NCBI GenBank assembly: GCA_041651295.1
Contig: JBAZJN010000003.1
Location: forward strand, 1 to 64,000
Source of the DNA: JBAZJN01 sp041651295
Lineage (GTDB): Bacteria > Patescibacteriota > UBA1384 > XYA2-FULL-43-10 > CAINNR01
Reading direction: 5' to 3'
Length of the DNA: 64,000 bases
The translations under genes were made by a program, and so were the position numbers. Shown one piece after another: positions 6,505 through 14,759 of the stretch (position 1 is its first letter; every line of letters starts with the position of its first letter). The notes beneath the pieces are model-generated. The model had not been told where the DNA came from. It searched no databases and was given only the letters and a program-made list of their open reading frames with translations.

Positions 6505-7518
6505 CTATTTGTTTATGAGTTCATCTAATATTTTCCATCTTCGCTGTTTTTCTGCCCAAGGGATTGGATCTCCGAGTTTAAATGCCGCAGTCCCCTTTCG
6601 TGGAGAATACTTATTAACATAAGCCAGAGAATAACCTACTTTTTTACAAATTTCGACAGTTCGCTGGAAATCTTCTTCGGTTTCGCCCGGAAAACCAACA
6701 ATAATATCGGTGGTTATTTTTAAATTTTGAATTTTAAATTTTAAATTCTCGACAATTTTTAAATATTGTCGAGCCGTATATGGTCGGTTCATATCTTTGA
6801 GGACTTTATCTGAACCTGATTGCAATGGCAAATGAATCTCTTTTTTTACTTTTGGCAATATCGCGATTGCTTCAATGACATCATTTGTCATGTCTTTCGG
6901 GTGATTCGACATAAATGAGATCTCAAAATCACCTGGCAAATCATTTATTTTTTTAAGTAATTTAGCAAACCCATATTTATAGGAATTCACATTCTGGCCA
7001 AGAAGAGTGATCTCCAATTTTCCACTTCTATACTTCGAAGTATGGTAGTGGGATATTAGTTTTTTTATTTCTTTAATGATATCAACGACTGGCCGTGATT
7101 TTTCTCGACCACGGGTAAAAGGGACAATACAGTAGGAGCAGAAGTTGTTACAACCGGACATAATCGGAATATAACAAGTCTCGGAAGCAACTTTGAAATT
7201 CTTATTTTTCAAATTTAAATGTTTTGCCAATTCTTCCAAATCTTTAAAATAGATAACGCCTTTTTTCTCCAATTTTTTCTTATCGTCTGGAGTTAAACAG
7301 GATGTAATATACACCTTCTTGCCGGCGGATATCCAATTCCTCGCCCGACCGTATATTCGATCAACCGCCATTTGTCTGACGGCACAAGCGAGAATAAAAA
7401 TTGCCTCTGCTTCATCATCACCAGTTTCCTCAAAACCGGCGGATTTCAAAAAATTCACCAATCGAGAGGCGTCATATTCATTTTGCTGACAACCAATTGT
7501 TTCAACGAAAAATTTCAT
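6505..7518 (-). CDS. miaB: MiaB-like tRNA methylthiotransferase, short form
   Basis: 337 aa. N-terminal MTTase domain with C at ETIGCQQNEYDASRL and later cysteines (ILACAVRQ, TSCLTPDD), then the radical-SAM cluster CNNFCSYCIVPFTRGREKSRP, LLGQNVNSY, LPLQSGSD and TDIIVGFPGETEEDF. It ends at WKILDELINK, so the C-terminal TRAM RNA-binding domain (about 70 aa in typical 440-aa MiaB) is missing. It would methylthiolate i6A37 in tRNA using SAM and two 4Fe-4S clusters. MtaB-type specificity cannot be excluded. Confidence 0.85.
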   Translation of the reverse strand: MKFFVETIGCQQNEYDASRLVNFLKSAGFEETGDDEAEAIFILACAVRQMAVDRIYGRARNWISAGKKVYITSCLTPDDKKKLEKKGVIYFKDLEELAKHLNLKNKNFKVASETCYIPIMSGCNNFCSYCIVPFTRGREKSRPVVDIIKEIKKLISHYHTSKYRSGKLEITLLGQNVNSYKYGFAKLLKKINDLPGDFEISFMSNHPKDMTNDVIEAIAILPKVKKEIHLPLQSGSDKVLKDMNRPYTARQYLKIVENLKFKIQNLKITTDIIVGFPGETEEDFQRTVEICKKVGYSLAYVNKYSPRKGTAAFKLGDPIPWAEKQRRWKILDELINK

Positions 7519-7557
7519 GCGCTATGATTTTAGCATAAATTCCGATATATTTTAAGT

Positions 7558-7797
7558 ATGAAAAAGAAATTTGAGCTCAAAGAAGAAGAATACAAAATTT
7601 TACTCGCTGACATTAAAGACTTTTTTCTAAAAGAACTCGACGAAGAACTTGGTGATTTACGGGCAGAAATAGTTCTAGATTTTATTCTGGAAAAAATCGG
7701 TCCCAAAATTTATAACTTGGGTGTTAATGATGCGAGACGTTGGTTTAGGGAAAAATTCGAAGACTTGGATGCTGACTTCTTTCTCTTGGAAAAGTAA
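7558..7797 (+). CDS. DUF2164-family protein
   Basis: 79 aa, acidic and helical. It matches the DUF2164 pattern: an amphipathic N-terminal helix, GDLRAEIVLDFILEKIGPKIYN, then a GVNDARRWFREKFEDLD helix. The family has no established function. It is divergent from miaB and convergent with rplY across a shared terminator. Confidence 0.75.
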   Translation: MKKKFELKEEEYKILLADIKDFFLKELDEELGDLRAEIVLDFILEKIGPKIYNLGVNDARRWFREKFEDLDADFFLLEK

Positions 7798-7821
7798 AAA
7801 CCTGCCGGCTGGCAGGTTTTT
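7796..7821. terminator. Bidirectional terminator
   Basis: AAAAACCTGCC and GGCAGGTTTTT form an 11-bp stem with loop GGCT. A and T tracts on both sides serve the converging DUF2164 and rplY genes. Confidence 0.9.
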
Positions 7822-7842
7822 ACTTACTATATGCAGTACATA

Positions 7843-8544
7843 TTATTCTTTGCTTTCAGCAGTAGGTTTTTCCTCAGTGGATGATTCGCCTTCGGCACCT
7901 TCTTCTCCTTCAGCCGGCTTCGCACCCTCAACTTCTACAGCTTCAACATCTTCCTTGACCTCTTCCTCCAACTCAGCCATTTCTTCTTCAGATCTCGGCG
8001 GCTGGATTAGAAACACTACTTCTTCAGGATCATCTAAAATCTCAATGCCAGCAGAAACTTTCAAATCCGAGACTTTAATTACATCCTCAAAAGTCTTCAG
8101 GACTGATATATCAACTTCAATTTCCGGAATAAGATCTGCCGGCAGACATTCAACTTCAACTTCATCTTTGTTGGTAATTAGAGCGCCTTCAAGATCAACG
8201 ACAGCTGACGATTCCCCGATTTCAACAATCGGAATAGCAGTCTTAATTTTCTCCTTCATGTTAACTTTATAGAAATCAACATGGATAATTCCACCGGTAA
8301 CGGCATCTATTTGAATGTCATGAACCAAAACTTTAAGTTTCGGTTCATCATCAATTTTTAAGTTAATTAGGGCTGACTCACCGGCCTCTTCAAAAACTTT
8401 ATTAAAAGTCAAAGCATTAACTGCAATGCTTCGACTTTCATAATCATTGCCATAAATAACGGCAGGAATCTTCTTGTCGTTTCTTAGGTGTTTTGCTTTT
8501 TGCTCGCCTCTCGTGTTGGCGGACAGATCGTATTCTTCAACCAT
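7843..8544 (-). CDS. rplY: 50S ribosomal protein L25, CTC long form
   Basis: 233 aa. The N-terminal 5S-rRNA-binding L25 domain (NTRGEQKAKHLRNDKKIPAVIYG, HDIQIDAVTGGIIHVDFYKV) is followed by the TL5/CTC beta domain (IPIVEIGESSAVVD, VEVECLPADLIPEIEVDIS) and a very acidic Glu-rich tail of about 45 residues. It binds 5S rRNA in the central protuberance. Its start lies 6 nt from the stop of the upstream zinc-motif gene, so they are probably co-transcribed. Confidence 0.92.
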   Translation of the reverse strand: MVEEYDLSANTRGEQKAKHLRNDKKIPAVIYGNDYESRSIAVNALTFNKVFEEAGESALINLKIDDEPKLKVLVHDIQIDAVTGGIIHVDFYKVNMKEKIKTAIPIVEIGESSAVVDLEGALITNKDEVEVECLPADLIPEIEVDISVLKTFEDVIKVSDLKVSAGIEILDDPEEVVFLIQPPRSEEEMAELEEEVKEDVEAVEVEGAKPAEGEEGAEGESSTEEKPTAESKE

Positions 8545-8550
8545 GATTTT

Positions 8551-8835
8551 CTATTTAAATAATTCTTCGAAACTATCAACATGCGATAATTTTTTGTAAC
8601 CGTCAATTAGCTCATCTGAGGTTATCCCAGATTCTTCCAAAGCAGTCGGCTGTCCGGAAACTGCAACTGATGCCATCATTGGCATATGGCCCTGGCACTC
8701 CAGACTTAAAACACAGATGCGATTTGTGGAAGACACAATGTGGATTTTGTCAAAAGCATAGCGTTTTCCACAATGAGGACAACGCAAATTCCTGGCAACA
8801 GCCTGAAAAATCTTTTGTAACTCTTTCGAATTCAT
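8551..8835 (-). CDS. Small protein with a four-cysteine zinc-ribbon-like motif
   Basis: 94 aa. LRCPHCGKRYAF supplies one CxxC knuckle; the other cysteines (RICVLSLECQGH) could complete a zinc site. No named family is recognised. It precedes rplY by 6 nt in the same direction. Function unknown. Confidence 0.75.
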   Translation of the reverse strand: MNSKELQKIFQAVARNLRCPHCGKRYAFDKIHIVSSTNRICVLSLECQGHMPMMASVAVSGQPTALEESGITSDELIDGYKKLSHVDSFEELFK

Positions 8836-8894
8836 CTCTACCCTTCTAGGTTACTATATTAACTTTTTGTGCTTATAAAGTCAAGCGCAAAAGA

Positions 8895-10880
8895 CTATTT
8901 TTGTTCCAACTCGACAATTTGATCGCGAAGCTCGGCAGCACGTTCAAACTTCAACTTGACTGCCGCTTCCTGCATCTCAATTTTGAGTTCAGAGGTGATT
9001 CTTCGTTTTTCACCCTTTGGAATTTTTAGCAGGTCGATTTTTTCCTTCGGCTGCTCCATCGATTCTGAAATATCCCTTTGCGTGCTCTTGGGCGTAATGT
9101 TGTGTTTTTGGTTGTAGTCTAGTTGAATTTTTCTGCGCCGATCAGTTTCTGAAATTGCGGCCATCATCGCCCCGGTTGTTCTATCGGCATACATGATCAC
9201 CCGTCCGTTTACATGACGGGCGGCGCGGCCTATGGTCTGAATCAAAGCCGTTTTGCCCCTCAAGAATCCTTCTTTGTCTGCATCGAGTATCCCGATCAAA
9301 GAAACTTCGGGCAAATCCAGACCTTCTCTAAGAAGATTTATACCAACCAAAACATCAAATTTTCCAACTCTTAAATTCCGAATGATTTCGGTCCGTTCAA
9401 GCGTAGCCACATCCGAATGCAGATATGCAACTTTAATGTTTTTATTCTGCAAATATTCAGTCAAATCCTCAGCCATTCTTTTGGTCAGAGTGGTAACTAT
9501 TGTTCGCTCATCACGTCCGATATTTTTCTCGATTTCAGAGATTAGATTGGGAATCTGATCTTTGGTCGGCCGAATTTCAACTTCGGGGTCAACTATTCCC
9601 GTTGGTCGAATCAGCTGTTCTATAACATTGTTTTTTGAGTGCTCGTTTTCATATTCATCCGGAGTCGCAGAAGAAAATATCACCTGGCCAATTTTCTTTT
9701 CGAATTCATCAAATTTTAACGGCCGATTATCAATCGCTGCCGGTAGTCTAAAACCGAAATTAACTAAAGTCTCTTTTCGGCTTTTGTCGCCAAAATACAT
9801 TCCGCGAATTTGAGGAATAGTCATGTGTGATTCATCGATCAAGAGCAAAAAATCCTTCGGCCCGCCTGCATCAGCTGTGCTGGAAGCACTGCGGGCAGGA
9901 AAAAAATCAATTAGAGTTGATGGTGGTTCCCCTGATTTCCTCCGATCAAAATATCGCGAATAGTTTTCAATACCGTTGCAGTAACCGGTTTCTCTTAGCA
10001 TTTCAATATCATACTTTGTTCGCTCTTCGATTCTTTGGGCCTCAATTAGCTTGTCTTCCTTTTTGAAACGGTTTACTTGCTTTTCCATATCACTTTCAAT
10101 TTCGCTGATTACCTCCTCCAAATTAATGTTTGGGGTAATAAAATGTTTGGCCGGATAAATGTCCATAACCTTGAATTTTTCTCTGTTTAGACCAGTAACC
10201 GGATCAATCGAATAAATGTTTTCAACTTGGTCGCCAAAAAAAATGATTTTATAGGAAAAATCGGTATATGCCGGAAATATTTCTATCGTTTCACCTTTTA
10301 CTCTGTAATTACCTCGGCGCAAATCATAATCACTTCGTTCGTATTGAAGAGTCGTCAGTTTTTCTAGAATATACTTTCTTGGATATTTTTCACCGACTTT
10401 GAAATTTAATATCTGAGTTTTATAAACATCCGGCGAACCGATGCCGTAGATGCAAGAAACCGAAGCGACAATAATAACATCGCGGCGGGTCAACAGCGCC
10501 TGAGTTGCCGCGTGCCGCAAACGATCTATTTCGTCGTTGATTGATGAATCTTTTTCAATATAGGTATCGGATGATGGTATATATGCCTCTGGCTGGTAGT
10601 AATCGTAATAGGAAACAAAATATTGGACGGAATTTTCCGGAAAGAATGTTCTAAATTCATCTGCCAGCTGGGCGGCCAAAGTTTTGTTGTGAGCAATAAC
10701 CAAAGTCGGCTTTTGAGTACTGGCAATAACATTGGCTAAAGTAAATGTTTTGCCAGAACCGGTAACGCCCAGAAGTGTTTGAAATTTTTCGCCACGAAAA
10801 ATACCCTGCGATAATTTTTCAATCGCAACCGGTTGATCTCCGGTAGGTTTGAATTTTGATTTGATTCGAAATCTGGACAT
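8895..10880 (-). CDS. uvrB: Excinuclease ABC subunit B
   Basis: 661 aa from ATG at 10880 (MSRFRIKSKF); upstream codons in frame do not look coding. It has Walker A GVTGSGKTFTLANV, beta-hairpin YYDYYQPEAYIPSSDTYIEKD, helicase motifs (LLIDESHMT, SSATPDEYE, LREGLDLPEVSLI, GRAARHVNGRVIMYADR) and a C-terminal UvrC-binding UVR domain (LKFERAAELRDQI). It loads onto damage with UvrA (24.5 kb) in nucleotide excision repair. An in-frame palindromic insertion adds 13 residues just before the DESH box. It is well separated from uvrA. Confidence 0.97.
   Translation of the reverse strand: MSRFRIKSKFKPTGDQPVAIEKLSQGIFRGEKFQTLLGVTGSGKTFTLANVIASTQKPTLVIAHNKTLAAQLADEFRTFFPENSVQYFVSYYDYYQPEAYIPSSDTYIEKDSSINDEIDRLRHAATQALLTRRDVIIVASVSCIYGIGSPDVYKTQILNFKVGEKYPRKYILEKLTTLQYERSDYDLRRGNYRVKGETIEIFPAYTDFSYKIIFFGDQVENIYSIDPVTGLNREKFKVMDIYPAKHFITPNINLEEVISEIESDMEKQVNRFKKEDKLIEAQRIEERTKYDIEMLRETGYCNGIENYSRYFDRRKSGEPPSTLIDFFPARSASSTADAGGPKDFLLLIDESHMTIPQIRGMYFGDKSRKETLVNFGFRLPAAIDNRPLKFDEFEKKIGQVIFSSATPDEYENEHSKNNVIEQLIRPTGIVDPEVEIRPTKDQIPNLISEIEKNIGRDERTIVTTLTKRMAEDLTEYLQNKNIKVAYLHSDVATLERTEIIRNLRVGKFDVLVGINLLREGLDLPEVSLIGILDADKEGFLRGKTALIQTIGRAARHVNGRVIMYADRTTGAMMAAISETDRRRKIQLDYNQKHNITPKSTQRDISESMEQPKEKIDLLKIPKGEKRRITSELKIEMQEAAVKLKFERAAELRDQIVELEQK
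9861..9899 (-). repeat. 39-bp palindromic insertion inside uvrB
   Basis: CCCGCCTGC...GCGGGCAGG with inner near-palindrome GCTGTGCT/AGCACTGC, GC-rich in an AT-rich gene. It is exactly 13 codons and encodes an Ala/Ser-rich patch (ARSASSTADAGG) at a site where UvrB proteins normally run straight from YFP to DDFLL. Confidence 0.7.
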
Positions 10881-10888
10881 AAATATTG

Positions 10889-11051
10889 TATAATTTTTAA
10901 TTGTCTGATTGGTGGGCGATAACTGAACGGGTGTCGATAACTTTCCGATGAGCGACATGCTCTGACGACCAACGACCACCTCGGTTATTTCGTATCATGG
11001 CCCGGACCAGATGTGCACCGGAGCTGGCTGCTGTTGCCAGTTCCGTTTTTT
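10889..11051 (+). ncRNA. Possible GC-rich small RNA ending in a terminator
   Basis: The gap upstream of uvrB is GC-rich, lacks a convincing ORF on either strand and contains a TATAAT at 10889-10894, GAGC/GCTC and repeated GATAACT. It ends with a strong hairpin, CGGAGCTGGC/GCCAGTTCCG (11019-11028 and 11036-11045), plus a T run. A plus-strand transcript of about 150 nt is inferred. It could instead be remains of a foreign gene. Confidence 0.35.
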
Positions 11052-11132
11052 ATTTTCTATATTGATAATTCATGTAGTATATGTTAAAAATAAATAGTCT
11101 GCAAGTCGCTATATCTAGGAGGAGGCAGGACC

Positions 11133-11529
11133 TTGCGAAACCATAACCGCCGAAGCAAGGGGCCAGTCGCAGGGCCCCGCCGAGACAATCACCCGAGGGG
11201 GAACTGGAGCCCATACTTCACACGTCACCGGCGTTGCCCTGCAAAGGGCAAGAACACTGGTGCTGGACGGAAGTCAGACTTGTATGATGACTTCCGGGGA
11301 TCGAAGGCCAAGGCACGGAAGGCTGCAGCCGACGAGAAGGCCGAGCGGGCAGCGGGATCGGAAATGCCAACGCGACTCCTTCGTAGCGCAGAAACTCCAT
11401 GAAGGCTACAAGGAGTGCAAGCACTTCCGCGAGTGTGGAGGCATCGTTTCGCCGGGTGGGCAGTACTGCGATACTGCTGACCACTTCAACTCGTCAAGCT
11501 CGAGCTGGACATCATCCTACCGATGGTAG
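11133..11529 (+). pseudogene. GC-rich basic Cys-containing gene, apparently frameshifted
   Basis: AGGAGGAGG precedes a TTG start at 11133. The first frame reads a basic protein (RRSKGPVAGPRRDN, KSDLYDDFRGSKAKARKAAA) and stops at 11402. From about 11360 the sense moves to another frame, which gives SFVAQKLHEGYKECKHFREC and GGIVSPGGQYCD before stopping at 11529. The pieces join into about 131 aa ending in a C-H-C-C zinc-like motif, so one indel near 11355-11365 is likely, either a real mutation or a sequencing error. Codons are far more GC-rich than the flanking genes. No family recognised. Confidence 0.5.
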
Positions 11530-11552
11530 TGGGCCGGCGCCGAATCATCTCC

Positions 11553-11580
11553 GACCAGGTCATTTCGACTGGTCATTTTT
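11553..11580 (+). terminator. Terminator of the 11.1-kb GC-rich gene
   Basis: GACCAG (11553-11558) and CTGGTC (11569-11574) followed by ATTTTT. It reaches into the 3' end of trmD on the other strand. Confidence 0.7.
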
Positions 11581-12240
11581 ATTTTTCATATGCTCTCGCC
11601 GCCATTTTTCTATTTCCGCGTGATTACCCGACATCAAAACATCTGGGACTTTTTTACCCTTGTATTCGATCGGCCGTGTATACTGAGGATATTCCAATAG
11701 ATAATTTCCTTCTTTGTCTTTTTCCATAAAAGATTCCGATTCCGGCGAATCCTCTGATAAAACTCCGGGGATTAAACGCGACACAGAGTCAACAATCGTC
11801 ATTGCCGGAATTTCGCCGCCGGTTAAAACATAATCGCCGATGGAAATTACATCATCAACCAAATCATATATACGCTCATCAAAACCTTCATAGTGCCCGC
11901 AAATAAGGATAATATTGTCCAGGGCCGATAGTTCTTTAGCTATATCTTGATTATATGTTCTACCTTTTGGAGATAGTAAAATTTTCCTTGCACTTTCGAC
12001 TTTCGACTTTCGACTTTCGACTGAGTTGATAGCTTTATCAACGACGTCAACTCTCAAAACCATGCCTTTCCCGCCGCCACAAGGGGTGTCGTCAACGTTG
12101 TGGTGTTTATCTTCTGAATAATCTCTCAACTGATGAAAAACGATTTCTACCAGTTTTTTTTCTTGTGCACGCTTAATAATGCTCTCAGAAAGAGGACCAT
12201 CAAACATTTGTGGAAATAGTGTGACAATGTCAAATTTCAT
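11560..12240 (-). CDS. trmD: tRNA (guanine-N1)-methyltransferase
   Basis: 226 aa from ATG at 12240 (MKFDIVTLFPQMF). SPOUT/TrmD motifs: DDTPCGGGKGMVL, ILLSPKGRTYNQ, ICGHYEGFDERI, ISIGDYVLTGGEIPAM and the C-terminal EYPQYTRP. It makes m1G37 in tRNAs to prevent frameshifting. It belongs to the rpsP-khpA-trmD operon; rimM, usually between khpA and trmD, is absent. A stretch of four TTTCGAC units encodes SRKSKVES-type residues just before ILLSPKG. Confidence 0.96.
   Translation of the reverse strand: MKFDIVTLFPQMFDGPLSESIIKRAQEKKLVEIVFHQLRDYSEDKHHNVDDTPCGGGKGMVLRVDVVDKAINSVESRKSKVESARKILLSPKGRTYNQDIAKELSALDNIILICGHYEGFDERIYDLVDDVISIGDYVLTGGEIPAMTIVDSVSRLIPGVLSEDSPESESFMEKDKEGNYLLEYPQYTRPIEYKGKKVPDVLMSGNHAEIEKWRREHMKNKNDQSK
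11994..12021 (-). repeat. Four-copy 7-bp tandem repeat inside trmD
   Basis: TTTCGAC repeats at 11994, 12001, 12008 and 12015. Because 7 is not a multiple of 3, gain or loss of one unit shifts the trmD frame. Confidence 0.85.
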
Positions 12241-12249
12241 AATTTTCAA

Positions 12250-12417
12250 TTTAACAATTTAAAATTTAAATTGAATTTTAAATGTTTTAAACATTAGAGT
12301 TTTTAAATTTATTTTAAATTGATAATTTTAAATTCTAAATTTAATTATAATTTTTTAAACAAAACACCACTCAGAAAAAACTTTGTGGCGTCTCGTTGGA
12401 ATAAACTGTTAAGCAAT
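12250..12417. other. Low-complexity AT-rich spacer between khpA and trmD
   Basis: TTTAAA/AATTT-type near-repeats and short foldbacks dominate. No ORF or clear terminator is seen; this is where rimM would usually be. Confidence 0.5.
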
Positions 12418-12756
12418 TTAAGCTAGGACATCGGTCGGAACATCATTGACATCAGATGATGTGTCTTCCTCTTTTGCTTCTTCTCTTTTTTCTGGTCTCT
12501 CTGAACCTTCAGGTTCAACAATTTTCAAATTAATTCTTGCGTTATTTTTTGCTCCAAAAACCCGAAGCAAAGTTCTAACTGCTTTAGCTGTTCGTCCATC
12601 CTTACCGATAATTTTGCCCATGTCATCCGGGGCAACGGTAAGTTCGACCAAAACACCCATTTCATCAACGCTTCTTTTAGTTTCGACTTTGTCCGGATTG
12701 TCGACAATAGCTTTGACAACCATCTCGACAAAATCCTGATCTGTAATTTCTGCCAT
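12418..12756 (-). CDS. khpA: KH-domain RNA-binding protein KhpA
   Basis: 112 aa from ATG at 12756, chosen for the GAAAGGA just upstream. The single KH domain has the G-K-I-I-G-K-D-G-R-T-A-K-A-V-R signature, followed by INLKIVEPEG and an acidic tail (REEAKEEDTSSDVND) longer than in classical 76-81-aa KhpA. It binds RNA, and in Firmicutes pairs with KhpB. The second gene of rpsP-khpA-trmD. Confidence 0.93.
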   Translation of the reverse strand: MAEITDQDFVEMVVKAIVDNPDKVETKRSVDEMGVLVELTVAPDDMGKIIGKDGRTAKAVRTLLRVFGAKNNARINLKIVEPEGSERPEKREEAKEEDTSSDVNDVPTDVLA

Positions 12757-12848
12757 AGTTTTCCTTTCGTTAATTATATCTTTGAAAACTAAACTATTGT
12801 AATTCCGATTTTTTTCCCGATGCTTCGATCGGGATCCTGACACTATGA

Positions 12849-13337
12849 TTATTTTCCTGTCGTCGAGACTTCCGCTTCAATCAGTGATTCTTTGACTTCA
12901 TCTGCCGGAGCTTCTACCTCTGCAGGTGATTCGTCCGATATCGGTTCTTCTGTCGCCGTATTATCGGATACATCTTCTGTAGCTGCTTCCATTGATTCTG
13001 CGGAATTTTCAGCTACTGGAGCTGGATTCGATGCCTCTTCTTTATCAGCCTTCTTTTTCTTTGTTTTACCATATACTATATTTGCCTTGTCTTTTTTTGG
13101 AAGAACATCAAAATCACAGAGCAAATTTCTGGCTGTATCTGAAGGCTCCGCGCCCTTAGAAATCCAATAAAGAACCCTATCTTTTTTGACCTGAAATCTA
13201 TCTTCCTTATTAGTTGGATTGTAGAGTCCAAGTATTTCTAAATTTTCTCTCTTAACCGCTCGAGACTTTTCAGCAACTACTAGCCGATATATTGGCGTGT
13301 GACTCTTGCCGACTCTCGATAATCTGATTTTTAACAT
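12849..13337 (-). CDS. rpsP: 30S ribosomal protein S16 with acidic extension
   Basis: 162 aa. The first 85 residues are S16 (MLKIRLSRVGKSHTPIYRLV, LGLYNPTNKE). After a KKKK cluster comes a tail of about 70 residues rich in E, A, S and T, not present in typical 80-90-aa S16. First gene of the rpsP-khpA-trmD operon. The tail resembles those of KhpA and L25 in this genome. Confidence 0.95.
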   Translation of the reverse strand: MLKIRLSRVGKSHTPIYRLVVAEKSRAVKRENLEILGLYNPTNKEDRFQVKKDRVLYWISKGAEPSDTARNLLCDFDVLPKKDKANIVYGKTKKKKADKEEASNPAPVAENSAESMEAATEDVSDNTATEEPISDESPAEVEAPADEVKESLIEAEVSTTGK

Positions 13338-13436
13338 TCCCGAATTTCCTTTTATTTACAACTTCTCTAGTAGAGATTCTACCAAATTAACTTCCCAAAG
13401 TCAATCAAATGATATAAACAAGATCCCGCACCGAAT

Positions 13437-14759
13437 TTATTCTGGTGCAAGGGTCAACTTTGGATTGCCTGCAAGATAATCTTTGTAACTCATTTCTCTT
13501 TTACCCTCAGGCTTAACCATATCGATAATTAAAGATTTGCTTCTATCTAAATGAGTTTTAGTAATAAAAATTTTTCTATCGTTGTTGATAATATATACTC
13601 CAGGCCATGGATATAATGCCCGAACCATTCGATCAATTATTTCCGGTGATTCATCCCCCCTAATTAACCCATCGGATTTGGTGAATTTTTTGCTGACAGA
13701 AACATTTTCTTCTTTTTGCTTGAATGGCCGGATTTCATCAGCCAGATAGTAAGGTACGGTTTCTGCTAATAAATCAGCACCAAATTCTGCCAATCGCTTT
13801 TTAAGTCCGATCGCCGTTTCTCTCGATTTGACGTTAATTTCCAGCTGAGAAAGAATTGCACCGGCATCAACCTGATCATTTATTTTAATTACCGAAACAC
13901 CGGTCTTTTTATCGCCTGCAAGGATTGTACTGGCGACAGGTGACGGCCCCCGGTATTTCGGAAGCAAAGAAGGATGAATGTTTAAAACACCATACTTAGG
14001 AATTTCAAATATTTCCTTTTTTAATATCTGAGAGAAGTCAGTTATCACTATTAATTCCGGACTTAACTTAACCAATAGATCAGCCGTTTCTTTTGAATTT
14101 ATGTCAGCAATTTTATAAACTTTTTGGCCCAGTTTACCTGCCAATTCGGCAATTAATGTCGGCTGTATTAATTTTTTACCTGTTATCCGGTCGGGTGATG
14201 TCATAACACCAAGAAGTTTAAATTGGGGGTCGTCTGTAATCCGTTCCAGTGCCGGCAAACCAAGTGAGCCATTTCCGACAAAAATGGTTTTGACGGTTTT
14301 AATATGGTCGATCATTAGAACGCCGTTTAAGTGATCGATCTCATGCTGTAAAACCCGTGCCAACAGTTTTTCATCTTCGATTAGAAACTCCTTTCCCCAG
14401 CGATCCTGCGCCCGAACCATGATTCCTTTGGGTCGTTTAATATAAAGTTCTTTACCCGGGAAAGACAAACAACCTTCAATAGTAAATTCTTGTTCCTTGG
14501 ATAAATCTTCGATTCTAGGATTTATAACGACACAAAGTGGAAATTCTGTTTCTTCCTTTTCCGGTGTTTCATACTCGGCAACAATGATTTTCTTGCTTTG
14601 CCCGACTTGAGGAGCAGCAAGCCCGATACCATCGGAGTTTCTCATAGTGAAAATCATATCGTCGATTAACTCCTGTATTTGGCCATCAAAAGAAGAGACA
14701 TCTTCTGCCTGTGCCCTAAGTATCGGATTGGGATCCTTTAAAATATCTAGTTTTTTCAT
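13437..14759 (-). CDS. def-fmt: Peptide deformylase-methionyl-tRNA formyltransferase fusion
   Basis: 440 aa, two enzymes in one chain. Residues about 1-155 are peptide deformylase with all three motifs (GIGLAAPQVG, EGCLSFPG, QHEIDHLNG). Residues about 158-440 are Fmt (FVGNGSLGLPALERI, NIHPSLLPKYRGPSPV, DQVDAGAIL) with the C-terminal OB-like domain. Fmt formylates initiator Met-tRNA and Def removes the formyl group from nascent protein, so opposite ends of one pathway are joined. The ATG overlaps the galE stop by 4 bp. Confidence 0.96.
   Translation of the reverse strand: MKKLDILKDPNPILRAQAEDVSSFDGQIQELIDDMIFTMRNSDGIGLAAPQVGQSKKIIVAEYETPEKEETEFPLCVVINPRIEDLSKEQEFTIEGCLSFPGKELYIKRPKGIMVRAQDRWGKEFLIEDEKLLARVLQHEIDHLNGVLMIDHIKTVKTIFVGNGSLGLPALERITDDPQFKLLGVMTSPDRITGKKLIQPTLIAELAGKLGQKVYKIADINSKETADLLVKLSPELIVITDFSQILKKEIFEIPKYGVLNIHPSLLPKYRGPSPVASTILAGDKKTGVSVIKINDQVDAGAILSQLEINVKSRETAIGLKKRLAEFGADLLAETVPYYLADEIRPFKQKEENVSVSKKFTKSDGLIRGDESPEIIDRMVRALYPWPGVYIINNDRKIFITKTHLDRSKSLIIDMVKPEGKREMSYKDYLAGNPKLTLAPE

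Noticed and set aside
10889..11051. Signal recognition particle RNA
   Set aside because: The conserved GGAA-loop and GCAGCC segments of bacterial SRP RNA are not present.
11994..12021. CRISPR-like array
   Set aside because: The units are 7 bp, contiguous and without spacers. No cas genes are in the window.
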